From Pseudomonadota bacterium (GTDB taxonomy: Bacteria; Pseudomonadota; Gammaproteobacteria; Enterobacterales; Enterobacteriaceae), in NCBI GenBank assembly GCA_023425455.1, contig JAFACP010000002.1, positions 1 through 7,824 on the forward strand: a DNA stretch of 7,824 bases. The letters run 5' to 3'. The number at the start of each line of letters is the position of its first letter. Position 1 is the first letter of the stretch. Below are positions 1 to 7,824 of the stretch, piece after piece. Both the position numbers and the translations under genes were made by a program. The notes below the pieces were generated by a model, which was given only the letters and a program-made list of their open reading frames with translations, was not told the origin of the DNA and did no database searches.

Positions 1-385
1 CGGCAACCGGCTGCCACTGCGCATCCGTGAGGGGTGTGGCTTCCACATAGTACGCCACGCCACGCTCCAGACGGTTAATCTGGCTCAGGCCACAGTTGTG
101 GGCGATATCGGTGGCTTTGGAAGACCAGGGGGAGATGGTGCCTGGGCGAGGTGTCGCAAGGATCAGTTTGCCGGATGGCGTATGGCTGCTCAGGCTTGGA
201 CCGTATTTAAGCAGGCGTTCAAGCTGCACGCGTTCCTCTGCATTCAGGGGAGCATTCAGGTCAGCAAAATGGACATACTCAGCGTAAATATTGCTTACCG
301 GAAGGTCGGCTGCCTGAAAACGTGCCAGCAGTTTGTTAATACGGAAGGCAGACAGTGCAGGCGAACCACGCAGAATTTCCATCAT
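1..385 (-). CDS. purL: Phosphoribosylformylglycinamidine synthase, N-terminal part (runs off the window)
   Basis: PurL (FGAM synthase) is the cytoplasmic ATP- and glutamine-dependent enzyme of de novo purine synthesis that converts FGAR to FGAM. Reading the minus strand from 385 gives [20 protein letters not shown] and then an uninterrupted frame to the window edge, 128 codons in all. This matches the start of E. coli PurL, a protein of about 1,295 residues, almost residue for residue, including the [16 protein letters not shown] block and the [10 protein letters not shown] stretch. Only the PurS-like N-terminal domain and its linker are present; the synthetase and glutaminase domains lie outside. 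Two ATG codons are adjacent (385-383 and 382-380). I chose the first, as in E. coli, behind a weak GAGA-type ribosome binding site near 390-396. An operator and a promoter lie upstream. Identity is very secure; which Met starts the protein is less so. Confidence 0.97.
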   Translation of the reverse strand, partial: MMEILRGSPALSAFRINKLLARFQAADLPVSNIYAEYVHFADLNAPLNAEERVQLERLLKYGPSLSSHTPSGKLILATPRPGTISPWSSKATDIAHNCGLSQINRLERGVAYYVEATPLTDAQWQPVA

Positions 386-401
386 AAGTCTCTCGTCTTC
401 G

Positions 402-418
402 AAGCGCCGGAGGCGCTT
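402..418 (-). promoter_or_regulatory. Perfect 7-bp hairpin in the purL leader
   Basis: AAGCGCC (402-408) and GGCGCTT (412-418) are perfectly complementary around a 3-nt loop. In the purL mRNA the hairpin lies about 17 nt upstream of the start codon, between the predicted transcription start (near 443) and the ribosome binding site. No U-tract follows it, so it is not a typical terminator or attenuator. It may affect mRNA stability or translation, but no function is shown by the sequence. Confidence 0.5.
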
Positions 419-449
419 ACAGTGTGCGCAAGGGGGGAAAACGGGCGTC

Positions 450-478
450 ATTATAGAGAATCCTGAGCGTCGACGAAA
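450..478 (-). promoter_or_regulatory. Predicted sigma70 promoter of purL
   Basis: On the minus strand there is a perfect TATAAT -10 hexamer at 455-450. With a 17-bp spacer, the -35 position falls on TTTCGT (478-473), which matches the consensus poorly. The expected start point is near 443, giving a leader of nearly 60 nt. The -35 element lies inside the PurR operator, which fits repression by blocking polymerase. Confidence 0.7.
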
Positions 479-488
479 CCGTTTGCGT
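473..488 (-). promoter_or_regulatory. PurR operator of purL
   Basis: The 16-bp sequence, read on the minus strand as ACGCAAACGGTTTCGT, is a near-perfect PurR box (family consensus close to ACGCAAACGTTTNCGT with a central CpG). It covers the predicted purL -35 region. PurR with bound hypoxanthine or guanine represses purine genes, purL among them, in E. coli. The site lies about 165 bp from mltF, so an effect on that divergent gene is unlikely. Confidence 0.88.
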
Positions 489-653
489 CGAAATAAAATT
501 TGCGAAGACGTTTAACAATAGATGTGGCCTGTCTCTCTAATTGGTTGCCAACTGGCGTAAGTTTGCGCAAAATGCCGCTCATTCTATGGCAAATCTGATT
601 CTGAACATGGCTACAGCACACTGAGGCAACCGACGTCGCAGAGAATTAACTAA

Positions 654-2601
<1,948 letters not shown>

Positions 2602-2628
2602 TTAATACTCCAGTCTAAAGCGGGCGGC

Positions 2629-2657
2629 ATTATACACACCCGTTATATACACGTCAT
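2629..2657 (-). promoter_or_regulatory. Predicted sigma70 promoter of tadA
   Basis: The minus strand shows a perfect TATAAT (2634-2629), a 17-bp spacer and ATGACG (2657-2652), which matches TTGACA at four of six positions. The transcript would start near 2622, giving a leader of about 24 nt that contains the GGAG site. The promoter lies in the 144-bp gap behind pgpC, where I see no clear terminator for the upstream unit, so some read-through into tadA is possible. Confidence 0.65.
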
Positions 2658-2742
2658 CCTTCAGGTGGGCCGCGACCGCCCTGCTCAACATCGCCGCGTA
2701 CGGTTTGCAATGCAACCACAATAAATGGGCGTACAGGAAAGA

Positions 2743-3378
2743 TTATTCGAGTTGCTGGAGCTCGCCCGACGGCGTGACGCGCCAGCGGTGCTGGCAAAAA
2801 TAGAGTAGCGGATTATCCTGCTTGCTGTCGCTGTATCCGCTGTGCAGACGCAGCGGCGTCCCGATGCGCTTCTCCAGCTGGACCACTTTTTGGTGCCCAA
2901 GGCAGCGCATTGTCACCACCCAGCCGCCGCAGGCACGCGTAAGCTGGGTAGCAATGAGATTAACGCGCGGCAGCCACGGCGTATCACCATACACCTGCTC
3001 AACCAGCGGCTGCGGAGAACCAGTAATCAGCCAGATATCCGCGTCATGGGCGGCAAGATAGCGGGTAAGACGCGCCTGAACGACGGGAAACGCGGTCACA
3101 TGACCGCGAAACCAGTGTACAAAATCCTGTTCGAGCGCCCTGAGTCTTGCCTCGCTGCGGCCAAAGGTGCAGCCCCACAGCAGCAGGCTCATCGGCCAGC
3201 GCGCGGCCCGACCTTTCAACAACAGCCCCATGCCGACCACGGGCAAGAGCGGCAACACCAGCAGCGCGTTGAGCGGCTGACGGCGCAGCAGATAGCGGAT
3301 AAAAGCGCCAAACATATCCTGCTGATGTAACGTTCCGTCGAGATCAAAAAAGACAATTCGCCGCTCGTGGTTAGCCAA
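2743..3378 (-). CDS. pgpC: Phosphatidylglycerophosphatase C (HAD family)
   Basis: PgpC (formerly YfhB) dephosphorylates phosphatidylglycerophosphate to phosphatidylglycerol at the inner membrane, one of three such enzymes in E. coli. The 211-residue product has the E. coli length and the HAD motifs in order: DLDGT (12-16, nucleophile Asp12), LITGS (117-121), GHQK with Lys164, and SDSKQDNP (183-190). A hydrophobic stretch at about 36-54 fits membrane association. The start is TTG at 3378-3376. The next in-frame Met is residue 22, which would remove the catalytic motif. A GAGGAG site, formed by the last two Glu codons of murP, lies 6 nt upstream. Only 3 nt separate it from the murP stop, so the two genes are probably cotranscribed and translationally coupled. 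Whether PgpC has a wall-recycling role is not shown. Confidence 0.94.
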   Translation of the reverse strand: MANHERRIVFFDLDGTLHQQDMFGAFIRYLLRRQPLNALLVLPLLPVVGMGLLLKGRAARWPMSLLLWGCTFGRSEARLRALEQDFVHWFRGHVTAFPVVQARLTRYLAAHDADIWLITGSPQPLVEQVYGDTPWLPRVNLIATQLTRACGGWVVTMRCLGHQKVVQLEKRIGTPLRLHSGYSDSKQDNPLLYFCQHRWRVTPSGELQQLE

Positions 3379-3381
3379 ATC

Positions 3382-4749
3382 TTACTCCTCAGGGTCGTTG
3401 AATCCTAACAGCCAGGTGAACAGGAACCCGGCGATCACCGCAACCAGAAAGCCTAACAGATACAGCATCACTTTTCCGGTTACGATGGTTAACGCCAGCG
3501 GAAGCCCCGAGATCCCGAAGGTGATCACCGTTGCCACCTTCCAGTAGCTGATCAGCGCCCCACCAACGGCCCCGCCCAGACAGGCGGCCAGGAACGGCCG
3601 CCCCAGCGGCAGCGTCACCCCGAAAATAAGCGGTTCACCAATCCCCAGCAGGCCGACCGGCAGCGCCCCTTTGATCACTTTTTTCAGCCGTTGATTTCGG
3701 GTTTTCATCAGCACGGCAATCGCCGCGCCGACCTGGCCTACGCCGGCCATCGCGAGGATCGGTAACAGCGCGTTGTAACCATGTGCCTGCACCAGTTCAA
3801 CGTGGATCGGCACCAGCCCCTGGTGGAGGCCCGTCAGCACCAGCGGCAGGAAGGTCCCGGACAGTACGGCCCCCACCAGCAGCCCACCGCGATCGATAGC
3901 CAGAGACGCGCCGTGGGCAATCGCCTCGGAGATCCAGCCGCCAAGCGGCTGCAGCGCCACAATGGCAATGCTGCCGGTGATAAGCGTGGTGAGCAGCGGA
4001 TTGAGGATCAGCTCAATGGAGCCAGGCAACACGCTGCGCAGCTTTTTCTCTATCCAGCACATCAGGATGACAACCAGCAGAACCGCAATCACCCCGCCGC
4101 GTCCGGGCTGCAGCGCTTCACCAAACAGGGTTATCTGCGCGAGCTGCGGGCTGGAGAGGATCCCCGCCATCACGCCTCCCATCGCCTGCGAGCCGCCAAA
4201 CACCTTCGCGGTGTTAACCCCCACCAGGATGTTCATAATCGCGAACACCGCACTGCCGAATATCGCCAGTATCCCCAACACGTTCGGGTAATGCGTGGCA
4301 AGATCGCCCACGATATCCGGCCGCTTCAGGATATTGATGATCCCGGTGATCAACCCGGAAGCAATAAACGCCGGAATAAGGGGAATGAAGACATTCGCCA
4401 GCTGGCGCAGCGCGTCGCTCATCGGCGCCTTGTATTTGGCTTTGGCCTGCGCTTTCGTTCGCTCCGCATCATTAATGGGTGCCGCGCCTGCACCGGCACC
4501 GCTCATCAGCGCGCGCATCGCATCCACCACCTGCGCCGCTTTTCCGGGGCCAACAATCAGCTGGTGCTGCTGGCCCTGTTTGACATAGCCGCTCACGCCG
4601 GAAAGCTGCTTAAGACGGACCACATCAAGCTGTTCGTCGTTATGTACCTCAACGCGCACGCGCGTCATGCAGTTTTCCAGACGCTGTATATTTTTCTCCC
4701 CGCCTATCCCCTGCAAAATATCGCCGGCGAGCGCCGCAATTTTTTCCAT
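3382..4749 (-). CDS. murP: PTS N-acetylmuramic acid transporter, EIIBC
   Basis: MurP imports N-acetylmuramic acid across the inner membrane and phosphorylates it to MurNAc-6-phosphate. The 455-residue product (474 in E. coli) has an N-terminal EIIB domain (about 1-80), with the phosphorylated Cys27 in ENCMTRVRV. An Ala/Gly-rich, charged linker follows (about 83-108), then a multi-span EIIC domain (about 112-450). The EIIC domain carries the conserved TGLHQ (306-310) and GIGEPLIFG (369-377) sugar-binding motifs. There is no EIIA domain, so it should take phosphate from EIIA-Glc, as E. coli MurP does. The ATG start has a GAGG site (4758-4755) 5 nt upstream, and murQ ends 9 nt before it. The substrate is inferred from MurP-like sequence and linkage to murQ; the related sucrose and trehalose EIIBC proteins are the main alternatives. 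Confidence 0.92.
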   Translation of the reverse strand: MEKIAALAGDILQGIGGEKNIQRLENCMTRVRVEVHNDEQLDVVRLKQLSGVSGYVKQGQQHQLIVGPGKAAQVVDAMRALMSGAGAGAAPINDAERTKAQAKAKYKAPMSDALRQLANVFIPLIPAFIASGLITGIINILKRPDIVGDLATHYPNVLGILAIFGSAVFAIMNILVGVNTAKVFGGSQAMGGVMAGILSSPQLAQITLFGEALQPGRGGVIAVLLVVILMCWIEKKLRSVLPGSIELILNPLLTTLITGSIAIVALQPLGGWISEAIAHGASLAIDRGGLLVGAVLSGTFLPLVLTGLHQGLVPIHVELVQAHGYNALLPILAMAGVGQVGAAIAVLMKTRNQRLKKVIKGALPVGLLGIGEPLIFGVTLPLGRPFLAACLGGAVGGALISYWKVATVITFGISGLPLALTIVTGKVMLYLLGFLVAVIAGFLFTWLLGFNDPEE

Positions 4750-4758
4750 ACACGCCTC

Positions 4759-5655
4759 TTATTTATTTTCTAATGCCGCCCGTAAGAACCCATGATGCGC
4801 ATCAAGTCTCGCTCTGGCCGCTTGCGCGTTGAGTCCGCTGAGCAGCATCAAAATCGCCGGTTTCACCTCGTAGTCCGTCTGCTTTAATACGTTCCCGGCT
4901 TCGTCACGGCTTGCCCCCGTGGCCTCCATCACCATCCGGCAGGCTCTGTCGACCAGCTTGACGTTGGTCGCTTTCATATCCACCATCAGGTTCTGATAAA
5001 CCTTCCCGAACTTCACCATTGCCCCGGTTGAAATCATGTTCAGTACCAGCTTTTGCGCGGTACCTGATTTCAGCCGCGTGGAGCCCGTCAGCGCTTCAGG
5101 CCCGACAACCGGCGAGATGGCAATATGGGCAACCTGCGCAATCGGAGAGCCGGGGTTGCAGGAGATAGCCACCGTGACGCAGCCCGCCTGTCTGGCGTAT
5201 TGCAGGCCACCAATGACGTACGGCGTGCGCCCGGATGCGGCCAACCCGACCACCAGATCCTGAGGCGTCAACCTCAGCGCGTTGAGATCATCTTCGCCCA
5301 GCTGCGGGCTGTCCTCAGCACCTTCAACCGCCTTGAGTAGCGCGCCGGGGCCACCGGCAATCAGCCCGACAACCAGACCGTGCGGCACGCCAAACGTCGG
5401 CGGGCATTCTGAGGCATCCAGCACGCCAAGTCGTCCGCTGGTCCCGGCGCCCATATAGATAATGCGGCCGCCGGCCTTCAGCGCGTCCGCCGCCGCATCC
5501 ACCGCCTTTGCCACCTCGGGTAATGTCGCTTTCACTGCCTGCGCGACCAGCGTATCCTGTTGATTAAAACGGGTAACCAGCTCAAGAGTGGACAGCGCGT
5601 CCAGATCCATGGTTTGCGGGTTACGCGTTTCAGAAACAAGCGATCCAAGATTCAT
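4759..5655 (-). CDS. murQ: N-acetylmuramic acid 6-phosphate etherase
   Basis: MurQ hydrolyses the lactyl ether of MurNAc-6-phosphate to GlcNAc-6-phosphate and D-lactate in the cytoplasm. It serves both catabolism of external MurNAc and recycling of the cell's own wall. The 298-residue product has a SIS domain with [19 protein letters not shown] (about 69-87) and AVEGAEDS (109-116). The catalytic pair falls at Glu83 and Glu114, as in E. coli. Other family blocks are [13 protein letters not shown] (139-151), CNPGSP (166-171) and [16 protein letters not shown] (192-207). The ATG start has an AGAGGG site (5668-5663) 7 nt upstream. It is the first gene of murQ-murP-pgpC and is transcribed away from yfhH. 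GlcNAc-6-phosphate would feed into the NagA pathway. No residue looks damaged. Confidence 0.96.
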   Translation of the reverse strand: MNLGSLVSETRNPQTMDLDALSTLELVTRFNQQDTLVAQAVKATLPEVAKAVDAAADALKAGGRIIYMGAGTSGRLGVLDASECPPTFGVPHGLVVGLIAGGPGALLKAVEGAEDSPQLGEDDLNALRLTPQDLVVGLAASGRTPYVIGGLQYARQAGCVTVAISCNPGSPIAQVAHIAISPVVGPEALTGSTRLKSGTAQKLVLNMISTGAMVKFGKVYQNLMVDMKATNVKLVDRACRMVMEATGASRDEAGNVLKQTDYEVKPAILMLLSGLNAQAARARLDAHHGFLRAALENK

Positions 5656-5667
5656 TTTTTTGCCCTC

Positions 5668-5684
5668 TGGAATTTTTAATTCAT
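5668..5684. promoter_or_regulatory. Candidate YfhH operator, copy 1
   Basis: TGGAAT-TTTTA-ATTCAT. The core GAATT-TTT-AATTC is a perfect 13-bp inverted repeat. The twelve flanking bases are identical to those of copy 2, 33 bp away (about three helical turns); only the central five bases differ. It overlaps the predicted yfhH -35 region and adjoins the predicted murQ -10, and its end touches the murQ ribosome binding site. RpiR-family regulators typically bind AT-rich palindromes of this size; HexR is one example. Confidence 0.65.
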
Positions 5685-5701
5685 AATAACCACACTATAA
5701 T
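5673..5701 (+). promoter_or_regulatory. Candidate yfhH promoter
   Basis: There is a perfect TATAAT at 5696-5701. With a 17-bp spacer, the -35 position holds TTTTTA (5673-5678), matching three of six. The start would be near 5708, giving a leader of about 66 nt. Both ends of this promoter are overlapped by the twin 17-bp operator copies, which suggests autoregulation. Confidence 0.55.
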
Positions 5702-5711
5702 GGAATATAAA
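5683..5711 (-). promoter_or_regulatory. Candidate murQ-murP-pgpC promoter
   Basis: The minus strand shows TATTAT (5688-5683) and, with a 17-bp spacer, TTTATA (5711-5706), which matches TTGACA at four of six positions. The start would be near 5676. Another -10-like hexamer, TATAGT (5699-5694), is possible but has no matching -35. The region is very AT-rich, so the exact promoter is uncertain. Confidence 0.4.
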
Positions 5712-5717
5712 ATTCAT
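5701..5717. promoter_or_regulatory. Candidate YfhH operator, copy 2
   Basis: TGGAAT-ATAAA-ATTCAT, containing the inverted repeat GAAT-N5-ATTC (5703-5715). It is the second 17-bp copy in the murQ-yfhH gap and has the same orientation as copy 1. It covers the predicted murQ -35 and the end of the yfhH -10. With copy 1 it could let two regulator dimers bind together on one face of the helix and shut both divergent promoters. Confidence 0.65.
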
Positions 5718-5736
5718 TCAGGCGAGCAAAATAGTT

Positions 5737-5758
5737 ATTTGCTGAGGCAATCACATTT
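5737..5758 (-). promoter_or_regulatory. Possible CRP-cAMP site upstream of murQ
   Basis: Read on the minus strand, the first nine bases, AAATGTGAT, are a perfect CRP half-site, but the other half is poor (only CA of TCACA is kept). The centre is about 71.5 bp upstream of the predicted murQ start, a spacing used by class I CRP promoters. E. coli murQP is known to need CRP-cAMP. The weak second half keeps confidence low. Confidence 0.35.
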
Positions 5759-5773
5759 TCGCCAGGAGAACGT

Positions 5774-6622
5774 ATGAACTGTTTAATTCGCATTCGCCAG
5801 CGTTACGCAGGCTTTGCCCAAAGCGACAAGAAGCTGGCGGATTTTCTGCTGGCGCAGCCCGACCATGCGCGCCACCTCAGTTCGCAGCAGCTGGCAAGCG
5901 AGGCAGGCGTGAGTCAGTCAAGCGTAGTGAAATTCGCCCAGAAGATTGGCTTTAAAGGCTTCCCGGCGCTCAAGCTGGCAATTAGCGAGGCGCTGGTGAG
6001 CAGCCCGAATCCGCAGTCCATGCCGGTGCATAATCAGATCCGTGGCGATGATCCGATGCGTCTGGTCGGAGAGAAGCTCATCAAAGAGAATGTGGCCGCC
6101 ATGCACGCCACCCTTGACGTCAATAGCGAAGAGAAATTACTCGAGAGCGTGGATATGCTGCGCATGGCGCGGCGCATCATCCTGACCGGGATTGGGGCCT
6201 CCGGCCTGGTTGCGCGCAATTTTGGCTGGAAGCTGACCAAAATTGGCTACAACGCGATTGTCGAACAGGATATGCACGCCCTGCTCGCGACGGTGCAGGC
6301 GATGTCCGCTGACGATCTGCTGCTCGCCATCTCTTACTCCGGCGAGCGTCGCGAGATCAACATGGCCACTGATGAAGCCCTGCGCGCGGGCGGAAAAATT
6401 CTGGCGATCACCGGTTTTACCCCTAACACGCTGCAGCAACGGGCGACGCGTTGCCTGTATACCATCGCCGAGGAGCAGGCGACGCGCAGTGCGGCTATCT
6501 CCTCCACCAGCGCGCAGATGATGCTCACCGACCTGCTGTTTATGGCGCTGGTGCAGCAGGATCTGGAGCACGCGCCGGAGCGGATCCGCCACAGTGAAGC
6601 GCTGGTAAAAAAGCTAGTCTGA
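5774..6622 (+). CDS. yfhH: RpiR-family (HTH + SIS) regulator YfhH, likely controlling murQP
   Basis: The 282-residue protein has an N-terminal RpiR-type helix-turn-helix domain (about 1-77; recognition region LASEAGVSQSSVVKFAQKIGF, 40-60). A C-terminal SIS sugar-phosphate-binding domain spans about 125-265, with GIGASG (139-144) and SYSG (187-190). It matches E. coli YfhH in length and almost throughout, and is clearly less like E. coli MurR, for example in the first 80 residues. The ATG has an AGGAG site (5764-5768) 5 nt upstream. In E. coli YfhH is an orphan at this locus. Here it is divergent from murQ-murP, with twin palindromes between them. I infer that it represses or otherwise controls murQP and senses MurNAc-6-phosphate or a related sugar phosphate; the sequence alone does not prove the ligand. 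Confidence 0.9.
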   Translation: MNCLIRIRQRYAGFAQSDKKLADFLLAQPDHARHLSSQQLASEAGVSQSSVVKFAQKIGFKGFPALKLAISEALVSSPNPQSMPVHNQIRGDDPMRLVGEKLIKENVAAMHATLDVNSEEKLLESVDMLRMARRIILTGIGASGLVARNFGWKLTKIGYNAIVEQDMHALLATVQAMSADDLLLAISYSGERREINMATDEALRAGGKILAITGFTPNTLQQRATRCLYTIAEEQATRSAAISSTSAQMMLTDLLFMALVQQDLEHAPERIRHSEALVKKLV

Positions 6623-6636
6623 ACAGAGAATGAGCG

Positions 6637-6642
6637 TATAAT
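6637..6642 (+). promoter_or_regulatory. Possible yfhL promoter (-10 only)
   Basis: A perfect TATAAT lies in the 56-bp gap between yfhH and yfhL, about 37 bp before the yfhL ATG. The positions 16-18 bp upstream hold nothing close to TTGACA, and there is no TGn extension. It may need an activator, or yfhL may be transcribed partly from yfhH. Confidence 0.45.
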
Positions 6643-6678
6643 GCCCGCCCTGTTTGTGTTGTTTCTGAGAATGTTCTG

Positions 6679-6939
6679 ATGGCGCTGTTAATCACCAAAA
6701 AATGCATCAACTGCGATATGTGCGAGCCCGAATGCCCGAATCAGGCGATCTCCATGGGTGAGCATATTTATGAGATTAACAGCGACCGTTGCACCGAGTG
6801 CATCGGCCACTATGAAACGCCGACCTGCCAGAAAGTGTGCCCGATCCCGAATACCATCCTCAGCGATCCGGCGCATGCCGAAAGCGAGGAGCAGCTCTGG
6901 GATAAGTTTGTTCTGCTGCATCACGCCGACAAACTTTAA
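6679..6939 (+). CDS. yfhL: Small 2[4Fe-4S] ferredoxin YfhL
   Basis: This is a cytoplasmic electron carrier with two cubane clusters; its physiological partner is not certain. The 86-residue product has the E. coli YfhL length and near-identical sequence. Cluster ligands are Cys9, 12, 15 and 19 (CxxCxxCxxxCP) and Cys38, 41, 50 and 54. In the second motif, eight residues (IGHYETPT) separate the second and third cysteines. That insertion marks the low-potential Allochromatium vinosum-type ferredoxins. All eight cysteines are intact. The ATG is preceded only by a weak GAGA site (6667-6670). Its stop converges on acpS across a gap. Nothing links it functionally to murQP; it keeps the same place in E. 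coli. Confidence 0.96.
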   Translation: MALLITKKCINCDMCEPECPNQAISMGEHIYEINSDRCTECIGHYETPTCQKVCPIPNTILSDPAHAESEEQLWDKFVLLHHADKL

Positions 6940-6945
6940 GAGCCT

Positions 6946-6958
6946 GCCCCATCGGGGC
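6946..6958 (+). terminator. Weak hairpin after yfhL
   Basis: GCCCC (6946-6950) and GGGGC (6954-6958) pair around an ATC loop, 6 nt past the yfhL stop. No continuous T-run follows directly; the nearest is TTTT at 6973-6976. It may end the yfhL transcript poorly, or simply be an mRNA-end structure. The rest of the 136-bp gap to acpS holds another short inverted repeat (GACGC 6977-6981 / GCGTC 6988-6992) and no gene. Confidence 0.35.
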
Positions 6959-7075
6959 TAATGCCCTTACTATTTTGACGCCGGGCAGCGTCCGACATGT
7001 CCACCTGCTCGCGGCGGTTTTCTGGCACTGTCGTGTCCAAACGGGTTGCGCCAGCTACGACCACAGTGACGGGCT

Positions 7076-7456
7076 TTAACTTTCGATAATCACCGTCGCA
7101 CAGGCGTAGTGACGTTCATCGGCAAGCGTCACATGCATATGCGCGATGCCAAGTTTCTCTGCCAGCTTCTGCGCCTCGCCCCACAAACGCAGACGCGGTT
7201 TGCCCAGTTCATCGTTGAAAACTTCAAACTGATTAAATGCCAGACCGTTGCGAATACCGGTACCGAAGGCTTTTGCCGCCGCCTCTTTCACCGCAAAACG
7301 TTTGGCCAGAAAGCGTACCGGCTGCTGATGTGCCTCCCAGATAGCCCACTCGTTATCGCTCAGCACACGCCTTGCCAGACGATCGCCGCTACGGGCGATC
7401 ACCGCTTCAATTCGGGCTATTTCAACGATGTCCGTGCCTAAGCCCAGAATCGCCAT
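7076..7456 (-). CDS. acpS: Holo-[acyl-carrier-protein] synthase
   Basis: AcpS transfers the 4'-phosphopantetheine arm of CoA to a serine of apo-ACP, making the active carrier for fatty acid synthesis; it is a cytoplasmic homotrimer that needs magnesium. The 126-residue product equals the E. coli length. It has the family's two signature blocks: GTDIVEI with Asp9, and [15 protein letters not shown] with Glu58; Asp9 and Glu58 are the metal-binding residues. The ATG overlaps the pdxJ stop codon by one base (TAATG, 7458-7454), so the two genes are translationally coupled at the end of the rnc-era-recO-pdxJ-acpS operon known from E. coli. The gene is intact. Confidence 0.97.
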   Translation of the reverse strand: MAILGLGTDIVEIARIEAVIARSGDRLARRVLSDNEWAIWEAHQQPVRFLAKRFAVKEAAAKAFGTGIRNGLAFNQFEVFNDELGKPRLRLWGEAQKLAEKLGIAHMHVTLADERHYACATVIIES

Positions 7457-7824
7457 TACTGACGCGCTTCCAGCATCAGACGCTTCATTTCAGCAACCGC
7501 CTCTTTCAGGCCGCTCATCACCGCACGACCAATAATGGCGTGACCGATGTTCAGCTCGTGCATTTCCGGGATGGCCGCAATGGCTTTGACGTTGTGATAG
7601 GTCAGGCCGTGCCCGGCATTCACTTTCAATCCCAGGCTCGCCGCATAGGCGGCCGCGCTGGCGATACGCTCCAGCTCTTTTGCCTGAACGGCGTCGTCCT
7701 GCGCATCGGCATAACAGCCGGTATGAATTTCGATATACGGCGCGCCCACCTCAGCCGCCGCCTTGATCTGCCCGACATCAGCGTCGATAAACAGCGAGAC
7801 CAGGATACCCGCCCCGGCCAGACG
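7456..7824 (-). CDS. pdxJ: Pyridoxine 5'-phosphate synthase, C-terminal half (runs off the window)
   Basis: PdxJ condenses 1-deoxy-D-xylulose-5-phosphate with 3-amino-2-oxopropyl phosphate to form pyridoxine 5'-phosphate, the last ring-closing step of vitamin B6 synthesis. The frame is open from the window edge (7824) to the stop at 7458-7456, giving 122 residues. These correspond to about residues 122-243 of the 243-residue E. coli protein. The fragment contains [31 protein letters not shown] with the active-site His (fragment residue 72, His193 in full numbering) and the phosphate-binding [11 protein letters not shown]. The Met at 7749 is internal, not a start. The 5' half lies outside the window, and acpS follows with a one-base overlap. 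Confidence 0.97.
   Translation of the reverse strand, partial: RLAGAGILVSLFIDADVGQIKAAAEVGAPYIEIHTGCYADAQDDAVQAKELERIASAAAYAASLGLKVNAGHGLTYHNVKAIAAIPEMHELNIGHAIIGRAVMSGLKEAVAEMKRLMLEARQ

Noticed and set aside
98..466. A 122-codon plus-strand open frame at the left edge
   Set aside because: It lies opposite the clearly recognisable purL N-terminus and extends over its promoter; no family resemblance.
562..571. Perfect 10-bp palindrome TTTGCGCAAA in the purL-mltF gap
   Set aside because: It resembles part of a PurR half-site by composition only, does not sit on a recognisable promoter, and could be chance.
2702..2717. Imperfect palindrome (GGTTTGCAATGCAACC) after pgpC, considered as a terminator or operator
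   Set aside because: The pairing needs a bulge and leaves almost no loop, and there is no T-run on the minus strand; not convincing as either.
2842..3330. A 162-codon plus-strand open frame opposite pgpC
   Set aside because: pgpC has all its HAD motifs and the E. coli length; the opposing frame has no recognisable domain.
3781..4773. A 330-codon open frame on the plus strand opposite murP and the end of murQ
   Set aside because: It is antisense to intact, well-recognised murP and its product is rich in His, Gln and Arg with no domain. It looks like a by-product of GC-rich codon bias on the other strand.
5725..5743. Inverted repeat AGCAAA-N7-TTTGCT in the yfhH leader as a third operator
   Set aside because: It shares no sequence with the two TGGAAT-N5-ATTCAT copies, and overlaps another short repeat; no basis to assign a binder.
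6977..6992. Inverted repeat GACGC/GCGTC between yfhL and acpS, considered as a REP element or terminator
   Set aside because: It does not match the enterobacterial REP consensus, the stem is only 5 bp, and there is no T-run on the correct side for either gene.

Overview
The window is ordinary chromosomal DNA of a Gammaproteobacterium in the Enterobacteriaceae. Nearly every protein can be aligned from memory, almost end to end, with an Escherichia coli K-12 counterpart. The gene order also follows the E. coli purL-mltF-tadA-pgpC-yfhH-yfhL-acpS-pdxJ segment. The fairly high GC content and a murQ-murP pair placed beside yfhH point to a non-Escherichia genus, perhaps the Enterobacter/Klebsiella/Leclercia group. 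That genus-level guess is weak.

Layout. Positions 1-385 (minus strand) hold the first 128 codons of purL, with a leader hairpin, a sigma70-like promoter and a PurR operator upstream. Positions 654-2204 (plus) are mltF, a periplasmic lytic transglycosylase. It converges on tadA (2092-2598, minus) and overlaps it by 113 bp; a terminator-shaped hairpin for mltF lies inside tadA. From 5655 down to 2743 on the minus strand runs a tightly packed murQ-murP-pgpC unit (gaps of 9 and 3 nt). It diverges from yfhH (5774-6622, plus), an RpiR/SIS-family regulator. The 118-bp gap between murQ and yfhH carries two copies of TGGAAT-N5-ATTCAT, 33 bp apart, placed over predicted promoters in both directions, plus a CRP half-site. 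yfhL (6679-6939, plus) encodes a small ferredoxin. It converges, across a gene-free 136-bp gap, on acpS (7076-7456) and the 3' half of pdxJ (7456-7824), both minus.

How the genes fit together. MurP imports and phosphorylates N-acetylmuramic acid, and MurQ cleaves the lactyl ether to give GlcNAc-6-phosphate. In E. coli this pair sits at another locus under MurR, while YfhH is an orphan regulator at this locus. Here murQP lies exactly between pgpC and yfhH, and YfhH is the adjacent divergent regulator, so YfhH probably controls murQP in this organism. MltF, close by, cleaves peptidoglycan and so belongs to the same broad theme of wall turnover. The remaining genes are housekeeping: purine synthesis (purL), tRNA wobble editing (tadA), phosphatidylglycerol synthesis (pgpC), acyl-carrier-protein activation (acpS), pyridoxal phosphate synthesis (pdxJ) and an Fe-S ferredoxin (yfhL).

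I see no mobile element, CRISPR array, tRNA, rRNA or phage gene, and no convincingly novel system. The points most worth following up are the YfhH/murQP regulatory arrangement, the run-on of murP into pgpC, and the mltF terminator embedded in tadA.
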